NCBI GenBank assembly: GCA_000696115.1
Contig: JJOH01000105.1
Location: 1 to 57,165 of the forward strand
Direction of reading: 5' to 3'
Source of the DNA: Streptomyces olindensis
GTDB lineage: Bacteria > Actinomycetota > Actinomycetes > Streptomycetales > Streptomycetaceae
DNA length: 57,165 bases
Below are positions 17,356 through 28,298 of this stretch, one piece after another (the first letter of the stretch is position 1; the number at the start of each line of letters is the position of its first letter). The position numbers and the translations under genes are program-made. The notes below the pieces were generated by a model, which was not told the origin of the DNA, did no database searches, and worked only from the letters and a program-made list of their open reading frames with translations.

Positions 17356-18156
17356 TCAGCCGCCGGGGCGGGACACCAGCCGACCCGCCCGGCGTGCCCC
17401 GCGGACCACGGCGTACCCCTTGGTCAGGGCGCGGTCCTTGGCGAACGTACGGGCGATCGCGCGGCCCTCGATCACCCGCTCGAACTCGTCGATGCCCGTG
17501 CCGCGGCGCACCGTCACGCGCCGCAGGGCGTACGGCCCCTGCGCGCGGCGCGCGAGGCCGTTGCCCACGGCGAGGGCCTGGGTGTACCCCGTCTCGCGCA
17601 CCGTCTGCCGGACCCGGCGGCTGGAGTAGCCGTACGGGTAGGCGAACGAGGCCGGTACGGCGCCCAGTTGGTCGGTGACGATCTCCTTGCAGTGGATCAG
17701 CTCGAACCGCAGGGTGGCGTGGGAGACCTGGTCGAGTTGCGGGTGGCTGTGGCTGTGCCCGCCGATCTCGACGCCCGCCGCCGCGAGTTCGCGGACCTGG
17801 TCCCAGTCGAGCATGGTGTCCAGGCCGCCCCCGGTGTCGTACGGCCCCCGCAGCCACCCGGTCGAGACGAACAGGGTGGCCGGGAAGCCGTGCTTGGCGA
17901 GGGCGGGCAGGGCGTGCCGGTGCACGCCCTCGTAGCCGTCGTCGAAGGTGATGAGGACCGGCCGGTCCGGCAGCGGGCGGCCGGAGCGCCAGCGTGCCGC
18001 CAGGTCGGCCGTGGTGAGCGGGGTCAGGCCCCGGTCCGCGAGCACCGCCATCTGTTCGGCGAACGCCTCAGGGGTCACGGACAGCGCGCGGGTCGCCTCG
18101 TTCGGGTCGGTCGCGACCGCGTGGTACATGAGGATCGGTACGCGCATGTCACTCAC
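17356..18156 (-). CDS. Polysaccharide deacetylase (CE4, NodB-like)
   Basis: A 266-aa carbohydrate esterase. The NodB motifs are visible: VLITFDDGYEG (catalytic Asp and metal Asp), GGHSHSHPQL (metal His residues) and FAYPYGYSS. It starts at GTG 18156, which overlaps the stop of the glycosyltransferase gene by eight bases, so it is translationally coupled and the last gene of a three-gene operon. No signal peptide is visible, so a cytoplasmic or membrane-associated role on a nascent lipid-linked glycan is likely, together with the two GT2 enzymes. Confidence 0.87.
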   Translation of the reverse strand: MSDMRVPILMYHAVATDPNEATRALSVTPEAFAEQMAVLADRGLTPLTTADLAARWRSGRPLPDRPVLITFDDGYEGVHRHALPALAKHGFPATLFVSTGWLRGPYDTGGGLDTMLDWDQVRELAAAGVEIGGHSHSHPQLDQVSHATLRFELIHCKEIVTDQLGAVPASFAYPYGYSSRRVRQTVRETGYTQALAVGNGLARRAQGPYALRRVTVRRGTGIDEFERVIEGRAIARTFAKDRALTKGYAVVRGARRAGRLVSRPGG

Positions 18157-19138
18157 GGGCCGCCACCTCCACCTCGGGCACCTGGAACGTGGTGCCGCCC
18201 CGGCGGGCCCGGACGCTGCCGACGACGTATCCGCCCGCCGCCGTCAGCACTCCGGCCACGATCGCGCCGGCCCGCCCCGCGCCCCCCGGCCGGGCCAGCA
18301 GCGCGTCCCGAAGGCCCCGCGCCACCCCGGCCGGCAGCACCCGGGTCGCGTACCGGCGCTCGGACTCCAGGCCCTTCTCGGCGCCCACACTCCGGGCCAC
18401 CAGGGCCTTGGACAGGCCCTCGGCGTACGCGCGCGTGCGGAAGTAACGGAAGTGCTCGCGGACCTCGGGCACCCGGTGGTGGATCACCGCGCGGTCGTCG
18501 ATCAGCAGCACCGCGTCGGGCCGGGCGCGGCTGAGGCGGATGCACAGTTCCGTCTCCTCGCAGCCCAGCGGGCGTTTGTCGCCGTCCCGGCCGATGCCGG
18601 TGGCGAAGCCGCCCGCCGCGTCGAAGGCGCTGCGGCGGAACGAGGCGTTGCCACCGAGCACGTTGCGCACCCGGACCCGGCCGGGCGGCAAGCCCCGGTA
18701 GGTGCAGCCCACCACCCAGTCGAACTCCTCCGGGAACCAGGCCGGTCGCCGCCCCGACGCCCAGACCGGCACCGTGCGCCCGCCGACCGCCAGCACGCGC
18801 GGGTCCTCGTACGCCTCGGTGAAGTGCCGCAGCCAGTCGCGCTCCGCCACGGCGTCGTCGTCGAGGAACGCCACTACCTCGCCGCGCGCGGCGGCGATGC
18901 CGGTGTTGCGGCCGGCGGACAGGCCGCGGGGGCCCGCGTTGGCGAGCACCCGCACGTCGTCGGCTTCCTTGTACTCCTTGCCGAGCCGGTCCAGGAGGGT
19001 CTGGTTGTGGTCGACGACCAGCAGCGTCTCCAGGGCCGGCCGGGACTGCGCCCGCACCGAGGAGACCGCCGCGAGGATGTCCTCCCAGCGGTCCTCGGTG
19101 TACGCGCAGATCACGACGGAGATGCCGGGACCGCTCAA
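18149..19138 (-). CDS. GT2-family glycosyltransferase with C-terminal hydrophobic segment
   Basis: A 329-aa GT-A fold enzyme. It starts at TTG 19138 with GGAGAGG upstream; this TTG overlaps the stop of the preceding gene. Motifs: ISVVICAYTED at the N-terminus, GLSAGRNTGIA, the metal-binding VVAFLDDDA, and the acceptor-side GCEETELCIRL. The last 60 residues hold a weakly hydrophobic helix (AGAIVAGVLTAAGGYVVG), which could anchor it to the membrane. Partner in an operon with another GT2 and a deacetylase. Sugar donor and acceptor are unknown. Confidence 0.85.
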   Translation of the reverse strand: MSGPGISVVICAYTEDRWEDILAAVSSVRAQSRPALETLLVVDHNQTLLDRLGKEYKEADDVRVLANAGPRGLSAGRNTGIAAARGEVVAFLDDDAVAERDWLRHFTEAYEDPRVLAVGGRTVPVWASGRRPAWFPEEFDWVVGCTYRGLPPGRVRVRNVLGGNASFRRSAFDAAGGFATGIGRDGDKRPLGCEETELCIRLSRARPDAVLLIDDRAVIHHRVPEVREHFRYFRTRAYAEGLSKALVARSVGAEKGLESERRYATRVLPAGVARGLRDALLARPGGAGRAGAIVAGVLTAAGGYVVGSVRARRGGTTFQVPEVEVAARE

Positions 19139-19956
19139 CGCGCCTCTCCCCGGACGGCGTCGAGCATCGGGGACGGTGCCGAACGGCGGCGCAGAGCCCG
19201 GCGGTTGGAGCGCTCCTGGAGGATCACCTTCAGCACGCGCAGCCCGTCGCGCACGGCCCGCAGATTGCTGGTGCCGTGGATGCGCAGGTACTCGTGGCTC
19301 GGGATCTCCTGCACCTTGAGGCCGGCCTTGACGACGCGGATGTTCATCAGCGTCTCGACCTCGAAGCCGGTGCAGTCCAGCTCGATCTTGTCGAGGCAGT
19401 GCCGCCAGAAGGCGTTGTAGCCGTAGCACAGGTCGGTGTAGCGGGCGCCGAACTTGCGGTTGACGACCGTGCACAGCGCCCAGTTGCCGAGCTTGCGGAT
19501 GAAGGTCATGTCGTCGGTGCCGCCGCCGTTGGCGAAGCGGGAGCCCTTGGCGAAGTCCGCGCCGGAGACCAGGGCGGAGACGTACGACACGATCTCGTTG
19601 CCGTCGGCCGAGCCGTCGGCGTCGACCATCACGATGATGTCGCCGGTGCAGGCCTGGAAGCCGGTGATCAGGGCGTCGCCCTTGCCCTTGCCGCGCTGCT
19701 CGACGACCTTGACCTCGGGCCACAGCTCGCGGGCCACCCGGACGGTGTCGTCGGTGGAGTTGCCGTCGACCAGGACCACCTCGTGGATCCAGTCGGGCAG
19801 GGTCTTGAAGACGTACGGAAGGTTCTCCGCCTCGTTCATGGCCGGGATGACCACGCTCACCGGCGGCGCTATCGCCAGGTGAGAGGAGACGGGCCGGTAC
19901 TTCGCTGCGGTCGGCGGATGCTCGTCCGTCACGGCCGGCTGCAGAACTGAGCTCAT
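19135..19956 (-). CDS. GT2-family glycosyltransferase (DPM1/DPG synthase-like)
   Basis: A 273-aa GT-A enzyme lacking membrane helices. Motifs: VSVVIPAMNEAENLP, the nucleotide-sugar region VVLVDGNSTDDT, the metal-binding IVMVDADGS, and GSRFANGGGTDDMTFIR, which recalls polyprenyl-phosphate glycosyltransferases. Expected to transfer a sugar from a nucleotide donor to a polyprenyl phosphate or surface glycan. First gene of a GT2-GT2-deacetylase operon with overlapping junctions. A roughly 470-base gene-free leader lies upstream. Confidence 0.86.
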   Translation of the reverse strand: MSSVLQPAVTDEHPPTAAKYRPVSSHLAIAPPVSVVIPAMNEAENLPYVFKTLPDWIHEVVLVDGNSTDDTVRVARELWPEVKVVEQRGKGKGDALITGFQACTGDIIVMVDADGSADGNEIVSYVSALVSGADFAKGSRFANGGGTDDMTFIRKLGNWALCTVVNRKFGARYTDLCYGYNAFWRHCLDKIELDCTGFEVETLMNIRVVKAGLKVQEIPSHEYLRIHGTSNLRAVRDGLRVLKVILQERSNRRALRRRSAPSPMLDAVRGEAR

Positions 19957-20366
19957 GAGTCGGGGCCCTCTCGTCCGGTGGACCGCCCCCCCAGGGCAGT
20001 CCGGATCCAGTCCGGTTCGAAAGGGGGGTTCTCACCCGGGGCACGCCGAGATGGACCTTCGGCACGCCGGGTGAGCTGGCAAAGCTGGCCGACCCCCGGA
20101 AAACGGCAGCCGACCGCGCGGCACGGCCCGGAGACAGTTGCGGTCACCGAGCACGGCACCCCCCTACCGCGCCCCGCGCCGGTACGTCGCGGTCCTTGAG
20201 CCCTCCCCTAGAGCCGCGTACTGACGGACCGATGCGGGTGAGATGTATGACGGTATTGACGATTGAACCCGTATGGCAAGACCTGGAACGGCCGCTCACG
20301 TTTTTGTTGGTTTGGTCGTTGCGTGACGTGTGTTGTGGGGCGCGAGTGGAAAGGTTCCCGTCGCAT
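19957..20366. other. Gene-free interval upstream of the glycosyltransferase operon
   Basis: No supported coding frame in either direction. Base composition drops notably around 20220-20340 (TTTTTGTTGG, GATGTATGACGG), typical of promoter regions. Imperfect self-complementary sequence lies at about 20030-20078 (TCACCCGG with CCGGGTGA). The promoter of the glycosyltransferase operon presumably lies here, reading left. Confidence 0.5.
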
Positions 20367-20417
20367 GAACGGCCGTTCCCCGGCAGGCGCGTCAGGCCTG
20401 CCGGGGAACGGTCGTTC
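20367..20417. terminator. Terminator hairpin after the subtilisin-like gene
   Basis: A stem of about 22 bp (CGTTCCCCGGCAGGC with GCCTGCCGGGGAACG at its core) with a short GCGTCA-region loop lies just past the stop at 20430. Confidence 0.85.
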
Positions 20418-20429
20418 AGATGTTCGTGC

Positions 20430-21635
20430 TTACGGGACGAGCTGCAGCAGCCGGTTCGGCGAACCCGAACCCGCGCTCGTGACCTTGCCGGTGACCGCGC
20501 CGCCGACCAGGGCCGAGGCGACCTGGGCCGGGGTGGAGGAGGTGTGGCCCGCCAGGTAGACCGCCGCGGCGCCCGCGACGTGCGGGGTCGCCATCGAGGT
20601 GCCGGAGATGGTGTTGGTGGCGGTGTCACTGGTGTGCCAGCCGGCCGTGATGGAGGAGCCGGGCGCGAAGATGTCCAGGGCCGAGCCGTAGTTGGAGTAG
20701 CTCGCCTTGGCGTCGGTGCTGGTGGTGGCGCCGACGGTGATCGCCTCGGCGACCCGGGCCGGGGAGGACGAGGAGGCGGTGGTGCTGCTGTTGCCCGCGG
20801 CGACGGCGTAGGTGACGCCGCTGGCTATGGAGTTGCGGACCGCCGTGTCCAGGGCGGTGGAGGCGCCGCCGCCGAGCGACATGTTGGCGACCGAGGGGCC
20901 CGAGTGGTTGCGCGTCACCCAGTCGACGCCCGCGATCACGCCCGCCGTGGTGCCGGAGCCGCTGTTGTTCAGCACCCGCACACCCACGATCTTCGCCTTC
21001 TTGGCGACGCCGTAGGTCGAGCCCGCGATGGTGGTGGCCACATGGGTGCCGTGGCCGTTGCCGTCGGAGGCGTTGGTGTCGCCGTCGACGGCGTCGTAGC
21101 CGTGCGCGGCACGACCGCTGATCTGCTGGTGGGTGATGCGCACACCGGTGTCGATCACATAGACCGTCACACCACTGCCCGCGCTGTCCGGGTAGGTGTA
21201 GGTGCCGGAGAGCGGGAGCGAGGCCTGGTCGACGCGGTCCAGGCCCCAGGGGGCGTTGGTCTGGGTCGCGGAGAGCTGGACGCGCTGGTTCTGCTCGACC
21301 GAGGCCACCGCCGGGTCGGCGGCGAGGCGCCTGGCCTCGGCGGCGGAGAGTTCGGCGGAGTAGCCGTTCAGCGCCTTGCCGAACGTCTTCTCGACCGTGC
21401 CGCCGTACTCCTTCACGAGGTTCTTGCCCGCTGCCGAGGACGCCTTCAGGCCCGCGCTCTTCTTGAGCGTGACGATGTAGCTGTCCTTGACGGCGGCCGG
21501 GGAGTCGGCGGCGAGCACCCGGCCCTCGGCGGGGGCGGCCTGGGCGGGGAGGGCGGTGAGCCCGCCCACGAGGGCGGCGGTCGCCGACAGGGTGACGGCG
21601 GCGAATCCGAGTCTCTTGCTACGCAGTTGTGCCAT
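20430..21635 (-). CDS. Secreted subtilisin-like (S8, proteinase K/aqualysin type) protease
   Basis: A 401-aa secreted endopeptidase. The signal peptide ends near AQA-AP (residues 1-34). An inhibitor I9 propeptide follows (SYIVTLKKSAG to VASVEQNQRV). The catalytic domain has VIDTGV (Asp), GNGHGTHVA (His) and GTSMATPHVAG (Ser), with ANMSLGG and the oxyanion Asn in AAGNSS. The C-terminus ends shortly after the domain, so no extra binding module is present. AGGAGG-rich leader (GAGGAGGACTCCC) gives a strong RBS. Diverges from the SGNH lipase gene. Confidence 0.93.
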   Translation of the reverse strand: MAQLRSKRLGFAAVTLSATAALVGGLTALPAQAAPAEGRVLAADSPAAVKDSYIVTLKKSAGLKASSAAGKNLVKEYGGTVEKTFGKALNGYSAELSAAEARRLAADPAVASVEQNQRVQLSATQTNAPWGLDRVDQASLPLSGTYTYPDSAGSGVTVYVIDTGVRITHQQISGRAAHGYDAVDGDTNASDGNGHGTHVATTIAGSTYGVAKKAKIVGVRVLNNSGSGTTAGVIAGVDWVTRNHSGPSVANMSLGGGASTALDTAVRNSIASGVTYAVAAGNSSTTASSSSPARVAEAITVGATTSTDAKASYSNYGSALDIFAPGSSITAGWHTSDTATNTISGTSMATPHVAGAAAVYLAGHTSSTPAQVASALVGGAVTGKVTSAGSGSPNRLLQLVP

Positions 21636-21971
21636 TACGAGGGAGTCCTCCTCTAGGCGGCGCGCGCCTGGGTGGGGCGCGCGTCATGTGGGGGGTGTGC
21701 GCGTGCTCGCGCACACGGACCGGGAGCGTCGCGTTCCGCTCGCGGCCGGAGTAAAGCGTCGACCATCTACCGGCGTAGAACAAGAGAGTTGAGCGGTCGT
21801 CAACAAATCTGTCATGGGCACGTAACAAGTGCGGGCGGATACGTGACGAGAGGTGTGGTGAACGCGCCACATGCCGTGAAAAGGGCCGAAAAGACTTGGC
21901 ATGGACACTTCCTGTCAACACGCGTAGCTGCTACGACGGTTATGGCAGAGATCCTGCTAAAGGGAGGTTCC
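21636..21971. other. Divergent promoter region between S8 protease and SGNH lipase genes
   Basis: Lower-GC stretch with no coding frame supported by codon bias. It contains AGAACAAGAGAG and CACGTAACAAGTG (an imperfect palindrome, 21829-21841), plus GTCAACACGCG elements. Both adjacent genes encode secreted hydrolases, so shared nutrient-dependent control is plausible. Confidence 0.4.
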
Positions 21972-22778
21972 ATGAGACGTTCCCGACTTGTCGTCCTCGT
22001 GAGCTCGCTCCTCCTCGCCGCCGGCACCGCCCTCACCGGGGCAGCCACGGCGCAGGCGTCCTCGATCGTCGCAACTGGCGGCTATGTGGCGCTCGGTGAC
22101 TCCTACTCCTCCGGAGTGGGCGCCGGCAGCTACATCAGCTCCAGCGGCGACTGCAAGCGCAGCACGAAGGCCTACCCCTACCTCTGGGCCGCCGCCCACT
22201 CACCCTCGACCTTCGACTTCACGGCCTGCTCCGGCGCCCGAACGGGTGATGTTCTCTCCGGACAGCTCGCCCCGCTCAGCGCCGCCACCGCCCTCGTCTC
22301 CGTCAGCGTCGGAGGCAACGATGCCGGGTTCGCCGACGTCATGACGACCTGTGTGACCCAGTCCGACAGCGCCTGCGTCTCCCGCATCAACACCGCCCGC
22401 GCGTACGTCGACTCCACCCTGCCCGGCAAGCTCGACAGCGTGTACTCGGCGATCCGCTCCAAGGCGCCCAACGCCCGCGTCGTCGTGCTCGGCTACCCCC
22501 GCTTCTACAAGCTCGGCACCACCTGCCTCGGCCTCTCCGAGACCAAGCGCAAGGCCATCAACGACGCCTCCGACCACCTCAACACCGCCATCGGCAAGCG
22601 CGCCGCCGACCACGGTTTCACCTTCGGCGACGTACGCGGCACCTTCACCGGCCACGAGATCTGCTCCGGCGACTCCTGGCTGCACAGCGTCAACTGGCTC
22701 AACATCGGCGAGTCCTACCACCCGAAGGCACCCGGCCAGTCGGGCGGCTACCTGCCCGTGCTCAACGCCAACGACTGA
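21972..22778 (+). CDS. Secreted SGNH/GDSL lipase-esterase
   Basis: A 268-aa secreted lipase, the same length as the well-known Streptomyces rimosus GDSL lipase, which it resembles along its length from memory. ATG 21972 has AAGGGAGG upstream. The signal peptide ends near AQA-SS (residues 1-30). SGNH blocks: GDSYSSG (nucleophile Ser), the Gly of block II, GGND (oxyanion Asn) and SYHPKAPGQ (catalytic His). Six cysteines probably make three disulfides. It hydrolyses acyl esters outside the cell. It ends four bases before the convergent kinase gene's stop. Confidence 0.93.
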   Translation: MRRSRLVVLVSSLLLAAGTALTGAATAQASSIVATGGYVALGDSYSSGVGAGSYISSSGDCKRSTKAYPYLWAAAHSPSTFDFTACSGARTGDVLSGQLAPLSAATALVSVSVGGNDAGFADVMTTCVTQSDSACVSRINTARAYVDSTLPGKLDSVYSAIRSKAPNARVVVLGYPRFYKLGTTCLGLSETKRKAINDASDHLNTAIGKRAADHGFTFGDVRGTFTGHEICSGDSWLHSVNWLNIGESYHPKAPGQSGGYLPVLNAND

Positions 22779-22782
22779 CCGC

Positions 22783-24420
22783 TCAGCCGGAGTCCGTGTC
22801 CGACTCCGTGTCCGAACCCCCGTCCGAACCGGTGCCCGAAGGAGAAGGGGAGGCCCCGTCCGTCGGGGTCTCCGTCTCACAGGCGATCGAGAACGGCACC
22901 GACCCGGACGTCGTACGCACCGGCTCCCGCACCTCGACGCCGATCTCGTTCTCGAACGTCCCGCTCTCCGCGTCCGTCGTCACGGTCACCGCGTCCTGCT
23001 TCGTCCGGCCGCCGCCCTCCGGGAACGACAGCGTCTTCCAGCCCCCGTCGAGCACCGTGCCGTCCTGCGTCACCCAGCGGTAGCGCACCTCGGCCGGCAG
23101 CCGCCCCACCGTGAACGTGGCCGTGAACCTCGGCGCCCGCTCGTTCGGCGGCGGGCACGGCCCCGAGTAGTCCGTGCGCGTGCCGTCCAGGCCGACCCGC
23201 ACCGACTGCGGCGGCGGACTGCTCTCCTCGCTCTCGCTCTCGCTCGGCGTCGGGGAGGGGCTCGACTTCCCGCTCCCGGTGTTCGGCGGCGCGCTCTTCG
23301 TCTCGGTGGGCGTTCCCACCCCGGCACCGCGGTCGCCGTTCCCGTCGCCGTCGCCGTTGTTCAGCAGCGCGTACGTCAGCCCGCCCACCGCCAGCGCCAG
23401 CGCGACCACGCCCGCGACCAGCACCCGGCCGGCCCGGCGGTCACGGTCCCGACCGGTGGCCGTCGTCGTCGCCCCCGACCCGGACGCCGCCGGCCCGCCC
23501 GGGAACGGCATCGGGGGCGTCGGAGAGGGCTCGGGGTGAGCCGCCACGGTCGGCGGGTACGGAACGGCCCGCACGGTGTCCGCGTGCGGAAAGCCGCCCG
23601 CGGCGATGACCCGCAGGTCCTGCTCGGCCCGCTCGGCCGGCAGCCGCTGCTCGGGGTCCTTGCGCAGCAGTCCCTCGATGACGGGGGTGAGCGGACCGGC
23701 CCGGTACGGCGGCGGCAGCTCCTCGTCGACGATCGCGCGCAGGGTGCTCAGCGGGGTGTCGTGACGGAACGGGGAATGGCCCTGCACCGCCGCGTAGAGC
23801 AGCACCCCGAGCGACCAGAGGTCGGACTCGGGGCCGGGCGTGCGGCCGAGTGCCCGCTCCGGGGCGAGGAACTCGGGCGAGCCGATGACCTCCCCGGTCA
23901 TGGTCAGCGCGGAGCTGCCCTCGACCATGGCGATCCCGAAGTCGGTGAGCACGATCCGGCCGTCGTTCGCGATCAGCACGTTGGCCGGCTTCACGTCCCG
24001 GTGCAGCACTCCGGCCTCGTGCGCCGCCCGCAGCGCGGCCAGCACCTCGGCGCCGATGTGCGCGGCCCGCTGCGGCGCCATCGGGCCCTCCGCGTCCAGG
24101 ACCTCGGCCAGGGAGAGGCCACGGACCAGCTCCATGACGATCCACGGCCGGCCGCCGTCCGTCGCCACGTCGTAGACCGTGACCACGTTCCGGTTGGCGA
24201 CCCGGGCCGCGGCCCACGCCTCGCGCTCCAGCCGGGCGTACATCCGCCGCACGTCGTCGCCCCCCAGCCCGGCCGGGGCGCGCACCTCCTTGACGGCGAC
24301 CTCGCGGTGCAGCACCTCGTCGCGGGCGCGCCACACCGTCCCCATGCCGCCCTCGCCGAGCGGTGCCAGGAGCCGGTAGCGGCCCGCGATCACCCGCTCA
24401 TGGCCCGGTTCTTCGGACAC
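22783..24420 (-). CDS. Receptor-type Ser/Thr protein kinase (PASTA-less, Hanks type)
   Basis: A 545-aa membrane kinase. Residues 14-270 form the kinase domain: glycine loop LGEGGMGTVW, catalytic Lys in VAVKEV, HRDVKPANV near residue 138, DFG, and APE in LAPERAL. A Pro-rich linker leads to a single TM helix near residues 327-352 (VLVAGVVALALAVGGLTY). Outside is a Ser/Glu-rich stalk and a beta domain with VRYRWVTQDGTVLDGGW and a cysteine pair, then a Ser/Asp-rich tail. The outer domain probably senses an envelope ligand. GTG 24420 has only a weak RBS. Convergent with the lipase gene. Confidence 0.92.
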   Translation of the reverse strand: MSEEPGHERVIAGRYRLLAPLGEGGMGTVWRARDEVLHREVAVKEVRAPAGLGGDDVRRMYARLEREAWAAARVANRNVVTVYDVATDGGRPWIVMELVRGLSLAEVLDAEGPMAPQRAAHIGAEVLAALRAAHEAGVLHRDVKPANVLIANDGRIVLTDFGIAMVEGSSALTMTGEVIGSPEFLAPERALGRTPGPESDLWSLGVLLYAAVQGHSPFRHDTPLSTLRAIVDEELPPPYRAGPLTPVIEGLLRKDPEQRLPAERAEQDLRVIAAGGFPHADTVRAVPYPPTVAAHPEPSPTPPMPFPGGPAASGSGATTTATGRDRDRRAGRVLVAGVVALALAVGGLTYALLNNGDGDGNGDRGAGVGTPTETKSAPPNTGSGKSSPSPTPSESESEESSPPPQSVRVGLDGTRTDYSGPCPPPNERAPRFTATFTVGRLPAEVRYRWVTQDGTVLDGGWKTLSFPEGGGRTKQDAVTVTTDAESGTFENEIGVEVREPVRTTSGSVPFSIACETETPTDGASPSPSGTGSDGGSDTESDTDSG

Positions 24421-24499
24421 GGCGCCCCCATTCGCAGCCGGGCGGAATCTCCATGAGGTCTGTTTTCCCCAGGACGTCGGATTTCCTCACGAACGTAAC

Positions 24500-26148
<1,649 letters not shown>

Positions 26149-26152
<4 letters not shown>

Positions 26153-28197
26153 CGGTTCCCCTCCAGGTCCTCGAGTGCGGTACGGGCCTCGCGCGCGCCG
26201 AGGGGCGAGAAGCCGGGGTTCAGGTCCAGCGCGGCCTTCAGGTGGTCGCGGGCGGCGCGCTCGTCGCCGGCCGCGCGCTCGATGATGCCGCGGTGGTAGA
26301 GGAAGGCGGCGTTGCGGTAGCCGGTGGCCGTGGCCCGGCGCGCGTACGGCAGGGCTTCCTCGTCGCGGCCGTTGACGTGCAGCGCCCAGGCGAGGGCGTC
26401 GGCGGTGTGCACGCTCTGCCGGCGGTCCCACTCGGCGCGGGCGGCGCGCAGGGCCGCCTTCCTGTCGCCGTGGTCGGCGGCGGCCATCGCCGCGTCCAGG
26501 TCGGCGTTGACCCCGCCCGCGCGGGCGAGGGACGTCCAGGCGTCCACCAGGGCGTACTGGTCGCCGGCCTTCGCCCGGTCGCCGTCGGCGCCGCGGTCCT
26601 CGTACAGCTCGCCGAGCGCGACGAGCGGGCCGGGCAGCGGGAAGCGGGCGACGACCCGCTCCAGCCCCTTGACCGCCGCCGCCCGGTCGCCGTTCGCGGC
26701 CTGGGCGCGGGCGCGGCCCTCCAGCGCGGGGAGGTAGTCGTCGTCGGCGGCGAGGGCGCGGGCGTAGTGGTCGAGGGCCGTGGGGTAGTCGCCCTGGTTC
26801 CAGGCGAGTTGGCCGAGGGCCGTGGCGACGTACGCGATGTCTGCGGGCGCGTGGGCGGCGCTCAGCGCGCGCTCCAGCACATCCCGCGCCGTGCGGACGT
26901 CGCCGCGCAGCTCGCGCACGTACGCGTACCGCGTGAAGACGGGCACGCCGGGGCGCCGGTCGTCCGCCGTGTCGGCGGCCTCGGCGGCGTCGTCGTACCG
27001 GCCGAGTTCGACGAGGGCGTCGATACGGGTGCACAGGGCGCGTTCGTTGTAGGGGTTCTGCTCCAGGGCCCGGTCGGCGTACTCCAGGGCGCCCGGGAAG
27101 TCGTGCCGGGCGGCGGCCAGGGCCGCGCGGCCGGCGAGGGCCTGGTCGTTGCCGGGCTTCAGGTCGAGGGACCGCCGCAGCGCGCGCTCGGCCTGCGGGT
27201 AGCGCGAGGGGTCGCCGTTCGTACGGGCCTGCTCGACGTAGGCGACCCCGAGGGTGGCCCAACTGCCGTGATCCCGCGGCTGGGCCCGCAGGTGCCGCTG
27301 GAGGGACGCGATCCCGGCGGCGAGATCACCCCGGGCGAGATCGCCGGGCGACAGCGCCCCGGCGGCGGACACGGCCTGGGCACCGACGCCCGCACCGCCG
27401 TCCCCCACACCCCCGAAGGCGACGGCCCCGCCGGTCAGCGCCACCGCCAGCAGCGCGGCACACCCGGCCAGATGAGCCGCGCGCCAACGCCGCCCCCCGT
27501 CGGCGGCCCGCCGCATGGTGGCCACGCGCCGGTCGACGCCGTCGGCAGCGGCGGGGTGGTGGGTGTCGGCGGGGTGGTGGGCATCGGCGAGGGCTGGGGC
27601 GTCAGCGGGGTCGTCGGTGTCAGAGAGGCCCTGGGCGTCGGCGGAGCCGTGGGCGTCGGAGGGGCCGTGGGCGTCAGCAGGGTCGTCGGCGTCAGAGAAG
27701 CCCTGGGCGTCGGCGGAGTCGTGGGCGACGGCGGCGTGGTGAGCGTCAACGGGGCCGTCGGCGTCAGCAGGGTCGTCGGCGTCGGCGGAGTCCCGGGCGT
27801 CGGCCGGGTCGTCGGCGTCGGCCGAGCCGTGGGGGTGCGGCTCGTTTCCCTTGCCGGAGTCGCCCGCGGCGGGATGGCGGGTGCCCGGACCGGCGGGTGC
27901 ACAGGGGTCGGGCCGTCGTCCGGTGTCGGAGGCGGTGCGGGGGGCCGTTCCGCCCGGCGGGTTCGGTTCGGGCCTTCGTTCGGTGCCCGGGTCGGTCCGT
28001 GCCTCGGCCGGGTCCGTCTCCGCTTCGGCGGTGGCCGTCCCGCCCTGGGCGTCACCGGCCCGCTGCGCCCCCGCCTCGGCGGCCGGGCCCCCGGCCCGTC
28101 CCGCGGACCGCGGTCCGTCGGTCTCGGGCTCCGGGTCCGTCGACCGCGGGCGGTCGTCGCGCCTCTCCGGTGTGCTGTCGGTCGTACGCGGAGGCAT
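26149..28197 (-). CDS. Membrane-anchored TPR protein with Asp/Ala/His-rich N-terminal repeat
   Basis: A 682-aa protein with three parts. Residues 1-235 are disordered; within them, residues 122-217 are a low-complexity Asp/Ala/His/Pro repeat of five- to eight-residue units such as SADADDPADAHG. A single TM helix follows near residues 238-262 (LAGCAALLAVALTGGAVAFG). The rest, residues 275-682, is a run of about ten TPR units (WATLGVAYVEQARTNGDPSRY; ALGQLAWNQGDYPTALDHYARAL; and others). ATG 28197 has GAGGAGAGG upstream. It overlaps the permease gene by four bases. It probably scaffolds the neighbouring membrane proteins; the acidic/His repeat may bind cations. Confidence 0.83.
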
Positions 28198-28298
28198 GAC
28201 CTCTCCTCGGTCGGGTGTGCTGGTGCGGGAGGTGAGGCGCGGCCCGTGCCGTGGGGGATGGTGGGAACGGGCCGCGCCGGCAGAGGGAGCGGAACGGG

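Noticed and set aside
19957..20430. Small gene in the leader of the glycosyltransferase operon
   Set aside because: Short frames lack RBS and codon bias; composition fits promoter DNA.
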